Of a DNA stretch of 20,864 nucleotides, positions 14,276-20,864 are shown piece after piece. The stretch is taken from assembly GCA_031256695.1 (NCBI GenBank), contig JAIRQB010000190.1, forward strand, positions 1-20,864. The letters run 5' to 3'. Under the pieces are notes generated by a model. That model had not been told where the DNA came from. It saw only the letters and a list, made by a program, of their open reading frames with translations, and searched no databases. Origin of the DNA: Elusimicrobiota bacterium (GTDB lineage: Bacteria; Elusimicrobiota; Endomicrobiia; Endomicrobiales; Endomicrobiaceae). The stretch's first letter is position 1. Each line of letters begins with the position of its first letter. Position numbers and translations under genes: made by a program.

Positions 14276-14854
14276 ATGAAAAAAGCATTTTTTGACGAAA
14301 AAAAAGCGCAAGAAGCAATTAAACTCTTGCTTGAGTCTTTCGGCGAGGATTTAAATAGAGAGGGTTTAAAGCGCACGCCGCAAAGAGTTGCGCAATTTTA
14401 TAAAGAAGCGCTTGCCGGCAATAATATAAATCCTTTAGATTTTGCTTCCGTTGCATATAGCGATGAAAATTATGAAGAGATAGTTCTTTTAAAAGATATT
14501 TCTTTTTATTCTATCTGCGAGCATCATCTTTTGCCTTTTTTCGGCAAAGCGCATATAGCCTATATCCCTAAAAAAAATAAAATCATCGGCATTTCAAAAC
14601 TTATAAAACTTATTGAAGTTTTTGCTTCGCGGCTTCAACTTCAAGAGAGAATGTCTAAACAAATTGCAGACGCTTTAATGAAGGCTGCTTCTCCTCAGGG
14701 GGCGGCAGTTGTTTTAGAAGCCGAGCATCTCTGTATGTCAATGCGCGGAGTAAAAAAAACGGGCGCTTCTGTGATTACTTCCGCAATGCGCGGCATTTTC
14801 CTAAAAGATATGAGAGCAAGAGCCGAAGTTATGGCGCTTTTAAAAGGAAAATAG
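14276..14854 (+). CDS. folE: GTP cyclohydrolase I
   Basis: A 192-residue enzyme of normal length. It converts GTP to 7,8-dihydroneopterin triphosphate, the first step of folate (and some queuosine or biopterin) synthesis. Zinc ligands are visible as C81 and H84 in SICEHHLLPFFGKAHIAYIP and C153 in EAEHLCMSMRGVKK. Other signatures are GLKRTPQRVAQFYKE near residue 26, IIGISKLIKLIEVFASRLQLQERM near residue 102, and the C-terminal RAEVMALL. The start follows GAAGGTG. A PIN-domain gene begins one base after the stop, and folP lies about 800 bases further on, so folE and folP appear to be an operon interrupted by the PIN pair. Confidence 0.96.
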   Translation: MKKAFFDEKKAQEAIKLLLESFGEDLNREGLKRTPQRVAQFYKEALAGNNINPLDFASVAYSDENYEEIVLLKDISFYSICEHHLLPFFGKAHIAYIPKKNKIIGISKLIKLIEVFASRLQLQERMSKQIADALMKAASPQGAAVVLEAEHLCMSMRGVKKTGASVITSAMRGIFLKDMRARAEVMALLKGK

Positions 14855-14855
14855 A

Positions 14856-15338
14856 ATGGAAATAATACGGAAATTTAAAGTTTATCTTGATACCAGCGTA
14901 ATAAGTTATTTATCTCAAGACGATACGCCTGAAAAAATGAAAGAGACTTTAGATTTTTGGGACGCTGTAAAAACGGGGCTTTTTGATGTTTTTATCTCTA
15001 CGGCAGTCATTGAAGAAATAAATAAATGCCCTAATCCAAAACGCGGCTTTATGTTGGAGCGTCTGTCGGAAATAGATTATGTTGAAATAAAAGTATCGCA
15101 GGAGGTCAATGCGATAGCCCGTCAAATCATTGATGAGGGCATACTTCCGCCCAAAGCGCGTTTTGATAGTTTTCATATTGCAGCCGCTATTGCGGCAGGC
15201 TGCCACTATATCGCTTCTTGGAATATGAAACATATGGCAAATGTTAAAACTAATAGAGATATGCGGCTTTTGACTATAAAAGGCGGCTTTGCTGAAATAA
15301 GCATTGTAACTCCTGCAATGTTTAACAAAGGAGAATAG
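14856..15338 (+). CDS. PIN-domain protein, VapC-like putative toxin
   Basis: A 160-residue single-domain PIN protein. Acidic residues in the right places are D12 in VYLDTSVISYL, E53 in STAVIEEINK and D104 in ARFDSFHIAAAIAAGC; the last conserved position is SWNMKHM rather than the usual SxDxxF. PIN domains are magnesium-dependent RNases and many act as toxins of toxin-antitoxin pairs. The next gene, three bases downstream, encodes a 61-residue protein that could be the antitoxin; toxin first is the less common order. It starts one base after folE with AAAGGAAA as its ribosome-binding site. The assignment as a toxin is an inference from fold and neighbourhood. Confidence 0.82.
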   Translation: MEIIRKFKVYLDTSVISYLSQDDTPEKMKETLDFWDAVKTGLFDVFISTAVIEEINKCPNPKRGFMLERLSEIDYVEIKVSQEVNAIARQIIDEGILPPKARFDSFHIAAAIAAGCHYIASWNMKHMANVKTNRDMRLLTIKGGFAEISIVTPAMFNKGE

Positions 15339-15341
15339 TTT

Positions 15342-15527
15342 ATGGAGTTAAAAATCAGTTCAAATTTTACAGTTGAGGATATTCGTAAACTCCGCGATTA
15401 TGAATATGAGATGACAAAAAATATGACTTGGGAAGAGTTAGCGGATTATATCAATGCCAATGCCGCCGCCGTTTTTGCCGAAATAGAGCATATTCGCTCC
15501 GAGAAAAAGAAAAAATTAAAAATTTAA
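15342..15527 (+). CDS. Small putative antitoxin paired with PIN protein
   Basis: A 61-residue hydrophilic, mostly helical protein starting MELKISSNFTVEDIRKLRDYEYE and ending in a basic KKKKLKI. I recognise no firm family. The opening strand followed by charged helices, and its place three bases after the PIN gene (AAAGGAG precedes its start), fit a small antitoxin that binds the toxin. The EELADYINANAAAVFAEIE stretch could be the toxin-contacting helix. Codon use does not stand out from the neighbours. Confidence 0.65.
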   Translation: MELKISSNFTVEDIRKLRDYEYEMTKNMTWEELADYINANAAAVFAEIEHIRSEKKKKLKI

Positions 15528-15662
15528 TGTTTGAAAGATAAAGTATAGACCCATCGGCATTTCAAAACTTGTCAAAAGACGGCTTTAAACATTGTTTTGC
15601 GAGAGCCTCTCATATTTGTGTTCATAACTCATAACTTTTAACTTTTAACTTTTGAAATCTAT
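15528..15662. other. Intergenic spacer with folE-like fragment and TAACTTT triplicate
   Basis: This stretch holds no gene I can support. Positions 15552-15570 repeat, without mismatch, 19 bases of folE (14584-14602). Positions 15632-15652 are three tandem copies of TAACTTT. The folP start follows at 15663 without a clear purine-rich ribosome-binding site. Confidence 0.6.
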
Positions 15663-16826
15663 ATGTTAATAAGAAAAATACTAATCAATAATTTCCAAGA
15701 AGCGCTAAAACTATCCGCAAATATCGGGGTATCTCCGCAGGTTTATACTTCCCTCTCTAAAAAAGGAATTTTCTATTCTCTTTTAATTGAAGACATTGAC
15801 AATAGAGCAGCCTCAATACTTAAACAAGAGGCTCTCTCTTGCGGCGCTGAACTTGCAGTAAATATTGAAATAAGCGCTTTCAAAAAAGGGAAATCAAAAG
15901 CGGTTTTATTTGCAACATATCGGCATATTGAAATTTTGTCCCAAAAACTTTTAGCGCAGCCTTTTGGTCTTAAAGAAACCGCTGAAAATCTTAAAGAAAT
16001 AATCAAAGAATTGCCGCGTCCCAAAATACTCAAATATAAAAATAAAACTATAAATTTAGAAAGCCCCGCTGTGATGGGCATAATTAATCTTGACCCAAAT
16101 TCTTTTTCAAATGATGCTGTTTTAGATGCGGGGCAAGCGGCGGAAAAAGCCTCTTATTTTGAAAGCGCCGGCGCAAAAATAATAGATTTAGGCGCTGAAT
16201 CTTCTAAACCGGGCATAAAGCCCATAGATGCAAAGACAGAAATCAAAAGGCTGCTGCCCGCCTTAAAAAAAATCAGAAAAAAAACCTCATTGCCTATTTC
16301 AATAGATACTTATAAATATGAGACGGCAAGAGCGGCGATAGACGAAGGCGCGGATATAATAAATGATATTTTTGCTTTAAGAGAAGGCGGCGGGAAAAAA
16401 GCCTCTCTTTTAGCAGGCGCTAAATGCGGTCTCATTCTTATGCACTCCCAAGGCATCCCTGAAAATATGCAAAAAAATCCGCATTATAAAGATTGTCTGT
16501 CTGAAATTTATAGTTTTTTATATGAGAGAAAAAAGTTTGCAGAAAGTTACGGCATAGAGGAAGACTTCATATCAGTTGACCCAGGCATAGGATTTGGCAA
16601 AACTGCCGCTCACAATGCGGAACTCATAAAAAATTTAAAAGTGTTTTCAACGCTCGGCGCAATTACAATCGGAGTTTCAAGGAAAAGATTTATAGAAAAA
16701 TTGACGGGGCATTCAGGCATTGCTTATTGGACTGCGGCAAATCTTTTGGCGGCGTTAAAAGGCGCGGATATTATTCGGGTTCACGATGTTGAAGAAACTG
16801 TAAATGTTTTGAAGTTGATAGCCTAA
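15663..16826 (+). CDS. folP: Dihydropteroate synthase with N-terminal extension
   Basis: A 387-residue protein. The TIM-barrel DHPS domain starts at about residue 135 and ends with the protein: VMGIINLDPNSFSND (residues 137-151), IIDLGAESSKPG, DTYKYETA, INDIFAL, LMHSQGIPENMQ, DPGIGFGKT (from D306), GVSRKRFI and IRVHDVEET. It joins para-aminobenzoate to pterin pyrophosphate in folate synthesis. The first 130 residues are an added domain that typical bacterial DHPS (about 280 residues) lacks. Loop 1 is altered: the usual NVTPDSFSDGG reads NLDPNSFSNDA, and the second loop has SSKPG in place of STRPG. Overall motifs still support an active enzyme. The N-terminal domain is unassigned. Confidence 0.92.
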   Translation: MLIRKILINNFQEALKLSANIGVSPQVYTSLSKKGIFYSLLIEDIDNRAASILKQEALSCGAELAVNIEISAFKKGKSKAVLFATYRHIEILSQKLLAQPFGLKETAENLKEIIKELPRPKILKYKNKTINLESPAVMGIINLDPNSFSNDAVLDAGQAAEKASYFESAGAKIIDLGAESSKPGIKPIDAKTEIKRLLPALKKIRKKTSLPISIDTYKYETARAAIDEGADIINDIFALREGGGKKASLLAGAKCGLILMHSQGIPENMQKNPHYKDCLSEIYSFLYERKKFAESYGIEEDFISVDPGIGFGKTAAHNAELIKNLKVFSTLGAITIGVSRKRFIEKLTGHSGIAYWTAANLLAALKGADIIRVHDVEETVNVLKLIA

Positions 16827-16888
16827 AAAATCAATCGTCAGAGGAAATATGTCTGCATTTTAATATGCAGGAGAGAGGGGTTTTGGAT

Positions 16889-17218
16889 ATGAAATGTGAT
16901 GAAATACTCAAAATAAAGAATATGATTTTAGAGACAGTAGGCGCAGATTGCGAAAAGATAATACTCTTCGGCTCATATGCTTACGGAATGCCCCGCGCTG
17001 ACAGCGATATAGATATTTATGTCGTTTTAAAAGACGGCGCAAAGAATCCTTTGCTGTGGTTAGAGGATATAGGCGTTGGGTTTAGCAAACATAAATACTA
17101 TGAGCCTGTTGACTTGCTTGCCAATTATAAGTCAAGGTTTGAATACCGCAGCGCGGGCGGTCCCACTTTAGAAAGAACCGTAGTTAATAAAGGAGTAGTT
17201 TTATATGCCCGAACTTGA
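16889..17218 (+). CDS. MNT-type minimal nucleotidyltransferase (antitoxin-like)
   Basis: A 109-residue polymerase-beta-like minimal nucleotidyltransferase. The diagnostic motif GSYAYGMPRADSDIDIYV covers residues 28-45, with G28-S29 and metal-binding D40 and D42. Proteins of this kind are usually encoded just before a HEPN gene, as here; in characterised MNT/HEPN pairs the MNT protein neutralises the HEPN RNase, in some cases by adding nucleotides to it. The frame is open from ATG 16865, but that stretch encodes the purine-rich GGAGAGAGGGG, so ATG 16889 is preferred. The gene overlaps the HEPN gene by 14 bases. Confidence 0.87.
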   Translation: MKCDEILKIKNMILETVGADCEKIILFGSYAYGMPRADSDIDIYVVLKDGAKNPLLWLEDIGVGFSKHKYYEPVDLLANYKSRFEYRSAGGPTLERTVVNKGVVLYART

Positions 17219-17618
17219 TTTGACAAAAGAATGGCTGAAATATGCCGACAATGATTTAATAGTTGCCCGTCATTTAATTGAGGATATGCATCCTAAACAA
17301 ACAGAAATTTCTGCATATCATAGCCAGCAATGCGCTGAGAAATCGCTAAAAGCATTTTTGTTCTTTAAGGATATTGAGCCGCCGAAAATTCATAATTTGC
17401 CTAAACTTTGCGAACTTTGCAAAAATATTGACGCAGAATTTTCCTCTTTGGAAATTGATTGCGAAAGGCTAAATCCATATGGCTCTGCAGTCCGCTATCC
17501 TAATGAACTTGCCCCTGATGAAATAATAGCGAAGGCGGCTTTAGATAGAGCGCAAAAAATCTGCAGTTTTTGCAAGGCTAAAATAGAAGGAAAGAGAAAT
17601 GAAAAACAAACAGCATAA
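17205..17618 (+). CDS. HEPN-domain protein, putative toxin of MNT/HEPN pair
   Basis: A 137-residue helical protein. The pattern WLKYADNDLIVARHLIE followed by AYHSQQCAEKSLKAFLFF and IHNLPKLCELC is the standard HEPN (DUF86/HEPN C-terminal) signature. Many HEPN proteins are RNases with an Arg-X4-6-His site; I cannot place that site confidently here, so enzymatic activity is not assured. It begins inside the end of the MNT gene and follows AAAGGAG, and 50 bases separate it from cdaA. Toxin function is inferred from the pairing. Confidence 0.85.
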   Translation: MPELDLTKEWLKYADNDLIVARHLIEDMHPKQTEISAYHSQQCAEKSLKAFLFFKDIEPPKIHNLPKLCELCKNIDAEFSSLEIDCERLNPYGSAVRYPNELAPDEIIAKAALDRAQKICSFCKAKIEGKRNEKQTA

Positions 17619-17667
17619 AAACAACATATTGAGAATTAGCAAATAATAAGCCTTTACGGGAGTTGCA

Positions 17668-18456
17668 ATGGAAGCGCAAACTTTTATAGACACTTTAATT
17701 AGAATTTATAATCTCTATATTTCAAATGTTTTAGATATTCTCATCTTGACCTTTGTTTTCTATAAGATAATTCTCTTAATCCGCGGGACAAAAGCAATGC
17801 AAGTCGCAGTCGGTATGCTTGTTTTGCTGATTTTTACAGTCTTGACGCGCGACATATTGCATTTAAAGGCTGTCACTTGGATTTTAAACAATGTCTGGCT
17901 GACGGCGTCTTTAATTTTAGTCATTGTTTTTCAAACTGAAATAAGAAATGTCTTCGCTCACATAGGCGGAAATCTTTGGTCTAAAACTTCAAATGCCGCA
18001 GATAAACAAATAAATGAAATAGCCGCAGCAGCAGATGAATGCAGTAAAACTATGACGGGTTTTTTAATCGCCATAGAAAATGAGATTGGCTTAAACAGTT
18101 TGACAGATACGGGAGTTCTTTTAAACGCCGACATTTCAGAAGAACTTCTGCTGTCTATTTTCAAAAATAAAGCCGCTCCGCTCCACGACGGCGCTTTGAT
18201 AATCAGCAAAAATAAAATTCTTGCTGCAGGCTGCATTTTGCCTTTAAGCGATGACACAGACATTAAATTATTCGGCACAAGGCATAGAGCGGCATTGGGT
18301 CTTAGCGAAGTATCAGACGCTTTAATTGTTGTTGTCTCTGAGGAGACAGGGGCAATATCAGTTGCTTTTAATTCTAAATTGACAAGCGGGCTGTCAATAG
18401 AAAAACTTAAAGAAGCGATAAAGACAAAAGGCATATCGCTGTCAGAGGTAAAATGA
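17668..18456 (+). CDS. cdaA: Diadenylate cyclase CdaA
   Basis: A 262-residue membrane enzyme that makes cyclic di-AMP from two ATP. Three hydrophobic segments lie between about residues 15 and 95. The DAC (DisA_N) domain follows with the catalytic DGA at residues 174-176 in PLHDGALII and the ATP-binding GTRHRAALG (T204, R205, H206, R207), plus VVVSEETGAISVA. CdaA is the DAC usually encoded with cdaR and glmM; here glmM lies 99 bases downstream, and the position of cdaR holds only a 32-residue peptide. CGGGAG precedes the start. The stop overlaps the peptide start by four bases (ATGA). Confidence 0.95.
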   Translation: MEAQTFIDTLIRIYNLYISNVLDILILTFVFYKIILLIRGTKAMQVAVGMLVLLIFTVLTRDILHLKAVTWILNNVWLTASLILVIVFQTEIRNVFAHIGGNLWSKTSNAADKQINEIAAAADECSKTMTGFLIAIENEIGLNSLTDTGVLLNADISEELLLSIFKNKAAPLHDGALIISKNKILAAGCILPLSDDTDIKLFGTRHRAALGLSEVSDALIVVVSEETGAISVAFNSKLTSGLSIEKLKEAIKTKGISLSEVK

Positions 18457-18551
18457 AAAAAATAATATCAATGATTAAAAAAAATTGGCGTTTAAAATTG
18501 ATGGCTTTCGCTTTGGCTGTCTTGGTATGGTATATCATTTGTTATAGGTGA
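18453..18551 (+). CDS. 32-residue single-helix peptide resembling the CdaR/YbbR N-terminus
   Basis: A 32-codon frame that overlaps cdaA by four bases and ends three bases before glmM. The peptide has a basic start, then KKNWRLKLMAFALAVLVWYI (residues 9-28). This is the pattern with which YbbR/CdaR proteins begin: N-W-x-L-K-L, a hydrophobic helix, and a terminal aromatic W-Y. CdaR normally continues into several extracytoplasmic YbbR domains and binds CdaA; all of those are absent. Its position between cdaA and glmM is exactly that of cdaR. It could be a minimal CdaA partner or a decayed remnant; the clean spacing and coupling favour a translated product. Confidence 0.7.
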   Translation: MKKIISMIKKNWRLKLMAFALAVLVWYIICYR

Positions 18552-18554
18552 TTT

Positions 18555-19937
18555 ATGGATTTATTCGGAACAGACGGCATCAGAGGAAATTCCTCGCAAT
18601 ATCCTTTTGACGACCAGACTCTTGTCATTATCGGTCGGGCTATAGCGGAAGAACTCCGCGGCAAAAAAAATGAAATTCTCATAATTTCAGATACAAGAGA
18701 ATCCGCTCAAAGGATTTCACGCCGCCTTGCAGAAGGCATTGTTTCTTTCGGCAAAAATGTTGTCTTTGGCGGAGTTTTGCCTACGCCAGCGGCTTCTTTT
18801 CTTGTAAAAAAAACGGGGCGTTTTGAAGCCGCTATAGTAATATCGGCTTCGCATAATCCTTATACGGACAACGGCATTAAAATTTTTGCTTCAGACGGTT
18901 TTAAACTCAAAGATTCTATTGAAGAAAGAATTGAGAAAAAAATTAAATATTATGAGGATTTGAAAGACTTCAAATCTTATTGCGCGGCAAATGGAAAACC
19001 CATCGTTAAAATAAAACTCAAACAAGATTTGAGTCTTTTAAAACTCTATGAGGATTTTATTTCCTCAACTTTTGACAATCACAGTTTAAAAGGCAAAACC
19101 ATAGCATTAGACTGCGCAAACGGCGCTTCTTATAAATGCGCTCCTGCTGTTTTAAAAAAATTAGGCGCAAAAACAATATCTTTAAATACAAATCCGAACG
19201 GCAAAAATATAAATGCAAATTGCGGCGCGCTCTATCCGCAAAAACTGTCTGAGATTGTCAAAAAACGCAAAGTGTTTTGCGGGCTTGCTTTTGACGGAGA
19301 TGCAGACAGGCTGATTTTTATAGATGAGAAAGGCATTGTTAAAGACGGCGATTATTTTTTGTCCTCTATGGCTTTATTTTTAAAAGAAAAACATCTTTTG
19401 AAAAATAATATTTTGACTGCGACAGTTATGGCAAATCTCGGTTTGCTCTCTGCTATGAAAGAAGCGGGCATAAAAGTTATAACTTCAAAAGTAGGCGACA
19501 GATATGTTTTAGAGGATATGCTGAAATTTAAATCTTCTCTTGGAGGAGAACAATCGGGGCATTTCATTTTTTCAGATTTGCTTGGAACGGGCGACGGTCT
19601 TTTAAGCGCGCTTCAAGCGTTAAAAGCAATGCTGATTAAAAATCAAAATCCTTCTGAATTCTTTTCAAAAATAATCAAATACCCTCAAATTCTTTTAAAT
19701 GAAGAAGTAAAAGAGAAAATTCCTCTTGAAAAACTCGGCAAATCGGCAAAACTTATAAAAAAATATGAAAATATATTGAAAAGCGATGGACGCATACTTG
19801 TCAGATATTCAGGCACGGAAAAAATTTTAAGAGTGATGATTGAAGGCAAGGATGAAAATCAAATAAAGGAAATTGCGCAAGAGTTATTAGTTTCAATAAA
19901 AGGAGAAATAGATGATAAAGTTGGGAGTAAACATTGA
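18555..19937 (+). CDS. glmM: Phosphoglucosamine mutase
   Basis: A 460-residue alpha-D-phosphohexomutase that converts glucosamine-6-phosphate to glucosamine-1-phosphate, supplying UDP-GlcNAc for peptidoglycan and LPS. Domain 1 opens with LFGTDGIRG and carries the phosphoserine loop ISASHNPY, with S99 as catalytic residue. The metal loop DGDADR is at residues 247-252, the sugar-binding GGEQSGH near residue 333, and the phosphate-binding RYSGTEKILRVMIEG in domain 4. Length is close to the usual 445. It shares an operon with cdaA; in other bacteria GlmM binds CdaA and lowers c-di-AMP synthesis. Its last 26 bases overlap the pdxJ start. Confidence 0.96.
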   Translation: MDLFGTDGIRGNSSQYPFDDQTLVIIGRAIAEELRGKKNEILIISDTRESAQRISRRLAEGIVSFGKNVVFGGVLPTPAASFLVKKTGRFEAAIVISASHNPYTDNGIKIFASDGFKLKDSIEERIEKKIKYYEDLKDFKSYCAANGKPIVKIKLKQDLSLLKLYEDFISSTFDNHSLKGKTIALDCANGASYKCAPAVLKKLGAKTISLNTNPNGKNINANCGALYPQKLSEIVKKRKVFCGLAFDGDADRLIFIDEKGIVKDGDYFLSSMALFLKEKHLLKNNILTATVMANLGLLSAMKEAGIKVITSKVGDRYVLEDMLKFKSSLGGEQSGHFIFSDLLGTGDGLLSALQALKAMLIKNQNPSEFFSKIIKYPQILLNEEVKEKIPLEKLGKSAKLIKKYENILKSDGRILVRYSGTEKILRVMIEGKDENQIKEIAQELLVSIKGEIDDKVGSKH

Positions 19938-20652
19938 CCATATAGCGACAATTAGACAAGCGCGGCGCGAGGATTTTCCGAGCGTTCTGCAAGCCGCTCT
20001 TTTATGCGAAAAGGCGGGGGCAGACGGCATCACCGCTCATTTAAGAGAGGATAGACGGCATATTCAAGATAAAGATATTTATGATTTAAGGAAATCCATT
20101 AAGACAAAATTGAATCTTGAAATGGCGGCAAGCGATGAAATAGCAGGCATTGCATTAGACGTAAAACCGGATTTTGTATGCCTTGTCCCTGAAAAACGTC
20201 TTGAATTGACCACAGAAGGCGGTTTAGACATAAAAGGGCAGAGTAAAAAACTTGAAAAAGTTATAGGCAAATTAAAGAGCGCTGGAATAAAAGTAAGCGT
20301 TTTTATAGACCCCGATATTTCTCAAGTGAATGCTTCCGCAGAAATTGGAGCAGATTGCATTGAATTGCATACGGGCAAATATGCGGCTCTTTATAAAGAG
20401 GGCGGCAAAAATTCTAAACCTTTTCAAGATGAATTTGGAAATATCATAAACGCTTCAAATGCGGCTCTTTCAAAAGGACTTATTTTAAATGCAGGTCACG
20501 GCTTGGATTATGACAATATAGGCGAAATATGCCGTATCGCCCGTCTAAATGAATTCAATATAGGCTTTTCTATAATAGCGCGCGCCGTTTTTGCGGGCAT
20601 AGAAAATGCAGTCAAAGAGATGAAAGAAATTCTTTTAAAGTATTCAAATTAA
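19912..20652 (+). CDS. pdxJ: Pyridoxine 5'-phosphate synthase
   Basis: A 246-residue TIM-barrel enzyme that joins 1-deoxyxylulose-5-phosphate and 3-amino-2-oxopropyl phosphate to form pyridoxine 5'-phosphate (DXP-dependent vitamin B6 route). Family marks are LGVNIDHIATIRQARR at the N-terminus, GADGITAHLREDRRHI (about residues 35-50), VCLVPEKRLELTTEGGLD, IELHTGKYA and LNAGHGLDYDNI. Length is normal. AAAGGAG, which lies within the end of glmM, directs this start; the 26-base overlap implies coupled translation. PdxJ is characteristic of Gram-negative lineages rather than Firmicutes. Confidence 0.96.
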   Translation: MIKLGVNIDHIATIRQARREDFPSVLQAALLCEKAGADGITAHLREDRRHIQDKDIYDLRKSIKTKLNLEMAASDEIAGIALDVKPDFVCLVPEKRLELTTEGGLDIKGQSKKLEKVIGKLKSAGIKVSVFIDPDISQVNASAEIGADCIELHTGKYAALYKEGGKNSKPFQDEFGNIINASNAALSKGLILNAGHGLDYDNIGEICRIARLNEFNIGFSIIARAVFAGIENAVKEMKEILLKYSN

Positions 20653-20670
20653 AACGATGAGGTAATGAAA

Positions 20671-20864
20671 ATGTCTAAAAATGCTTTTAATAATTTATTT
20701 TCGCGCCTCAAAGACGAAATAGCGTCAAATAAAACGCTGTATTTATGTCTTTCAGTTTTATTGTTTGTAATTACTATTATGGCTTGGCAATGCGACGACG
20801 CTTTTCATTCTCACATAATGTCGCGCAATTTAGCGGAAGGTTATGGTCTGGTCTATAATATAGG
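20671..20864 (+). CDS. Putative GT-C-type membrane glycosyltransferase, 3' end beyond window
   Basis: The first 64 codons of a gene cut by the window edge. A basic N-terminus is followed by a hydrophobic helix (about residues 23-39), and then QCDDAFHSHIMSRNLAEGYGLVYNIG. The pattern D-D-A-[FY]-x-x-x-x-x-[SA]-R-N-L-x-x-G-x-G-L-V-[FY]-N is typical of the first extracytoplasmic loop of polyprenyl-phosphate-sugar-dependent GT-C transferases (PMT/ArnT/AftB-like), where the Asp residues are catalytic. I chose ATG 20671, eight bases after GAGG; ATG 20665 is too close to it. The donor and acceptor are unknown. Confidence 0.7.
   Translation, partial: MSKNAFNNLFSRLKDEIASNKTLYLCLSVLLFVITIMAWQCDDAFHSHIMSRNLAEGYGLVYNI

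Noticed and set aside
15632..15652. Three TAACTTT copies as a possible regulatory iteron
   Set aside because: Only three short A/T-rich copies; such heptamers are common in AT-rich spacers and nothing suggests an origin.

Overview
The window looks like a chromosomal segment of an AT-rich, Gram-negative (diderm) bacterium. The diderm reading rests on a Pal/OmpA lipoprotein and PdxJ. Gene content and order (a DUF1844 gene, tilS-hpt-ftsH, a long-form folP, cdaA-glmM-pdxJ) make me think of Elusimicrobiota (Endomicrobium-like), but this is recalled pattern, not a phylogenetic result. Nearly everything is on the + strand; only a CbiM/PDGLE metal-transport pair is on the - strand. I see no phage, insertion sequence, CRISPR array, rRNA or replication origin.

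Layout. 1-2380: a UbiA-type phosphoribosyltransferase-like membrane enzyme, a 440-base palindrome-rich gap, then an NAD-dependent sugar epimerase. 2427-3194: rsfS with a long lysine-rich tail, ending at a bidirectional terminator shared with the convergent cbiM-PDGLE pair (3305-4250). 4413-5801: pal, tmRNA (ssrA), a DUF1844 gene and tRNA-Gln(CTG), closed by a strong terminator. 5993-10168: mprF, tilS and hpt. 10256-20652: a long co-directional run of ftsH, two FkbM methyltransferase genes, folE, a PIN/small-protein pair, folP, a MNT/HEPN pair, cdaA, a 32-residue CdaR-like membrane peptide, glmM and pdxJ. A GT-C-type glycosyltransferase runs off the right edge.

How it fits together. The long run combines protein quality control (FtsH), pterin/folate synthesis (FolE, FolP), c-di-AMP synthesis coupled to amino-sugar supply (CdaA, GlmM) and vitamin B6 synthesis (PdxJ). 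Two toxin-antitoxin-like pairs sit inside it. Envelope functions recur: the UbiA enzyme, the epimerase, Pal, MprF, the FkbM methyltransferases and the terminal glycosyltransferase suggest a modified cell surface.

Most notable points: (1) a 14-C homopolymer that breaks the second FkbM gene and would restore it with one C fewer, a probable phase-variation switch; (2) a CdaR remnant or minimal partner reduced to one membrane helix between cdaA and glmM; (3) an H1-histone-like lysine-rich tail on RsfS; (4) a tmRNA with a long tag reading frame that contains its own hairpin.
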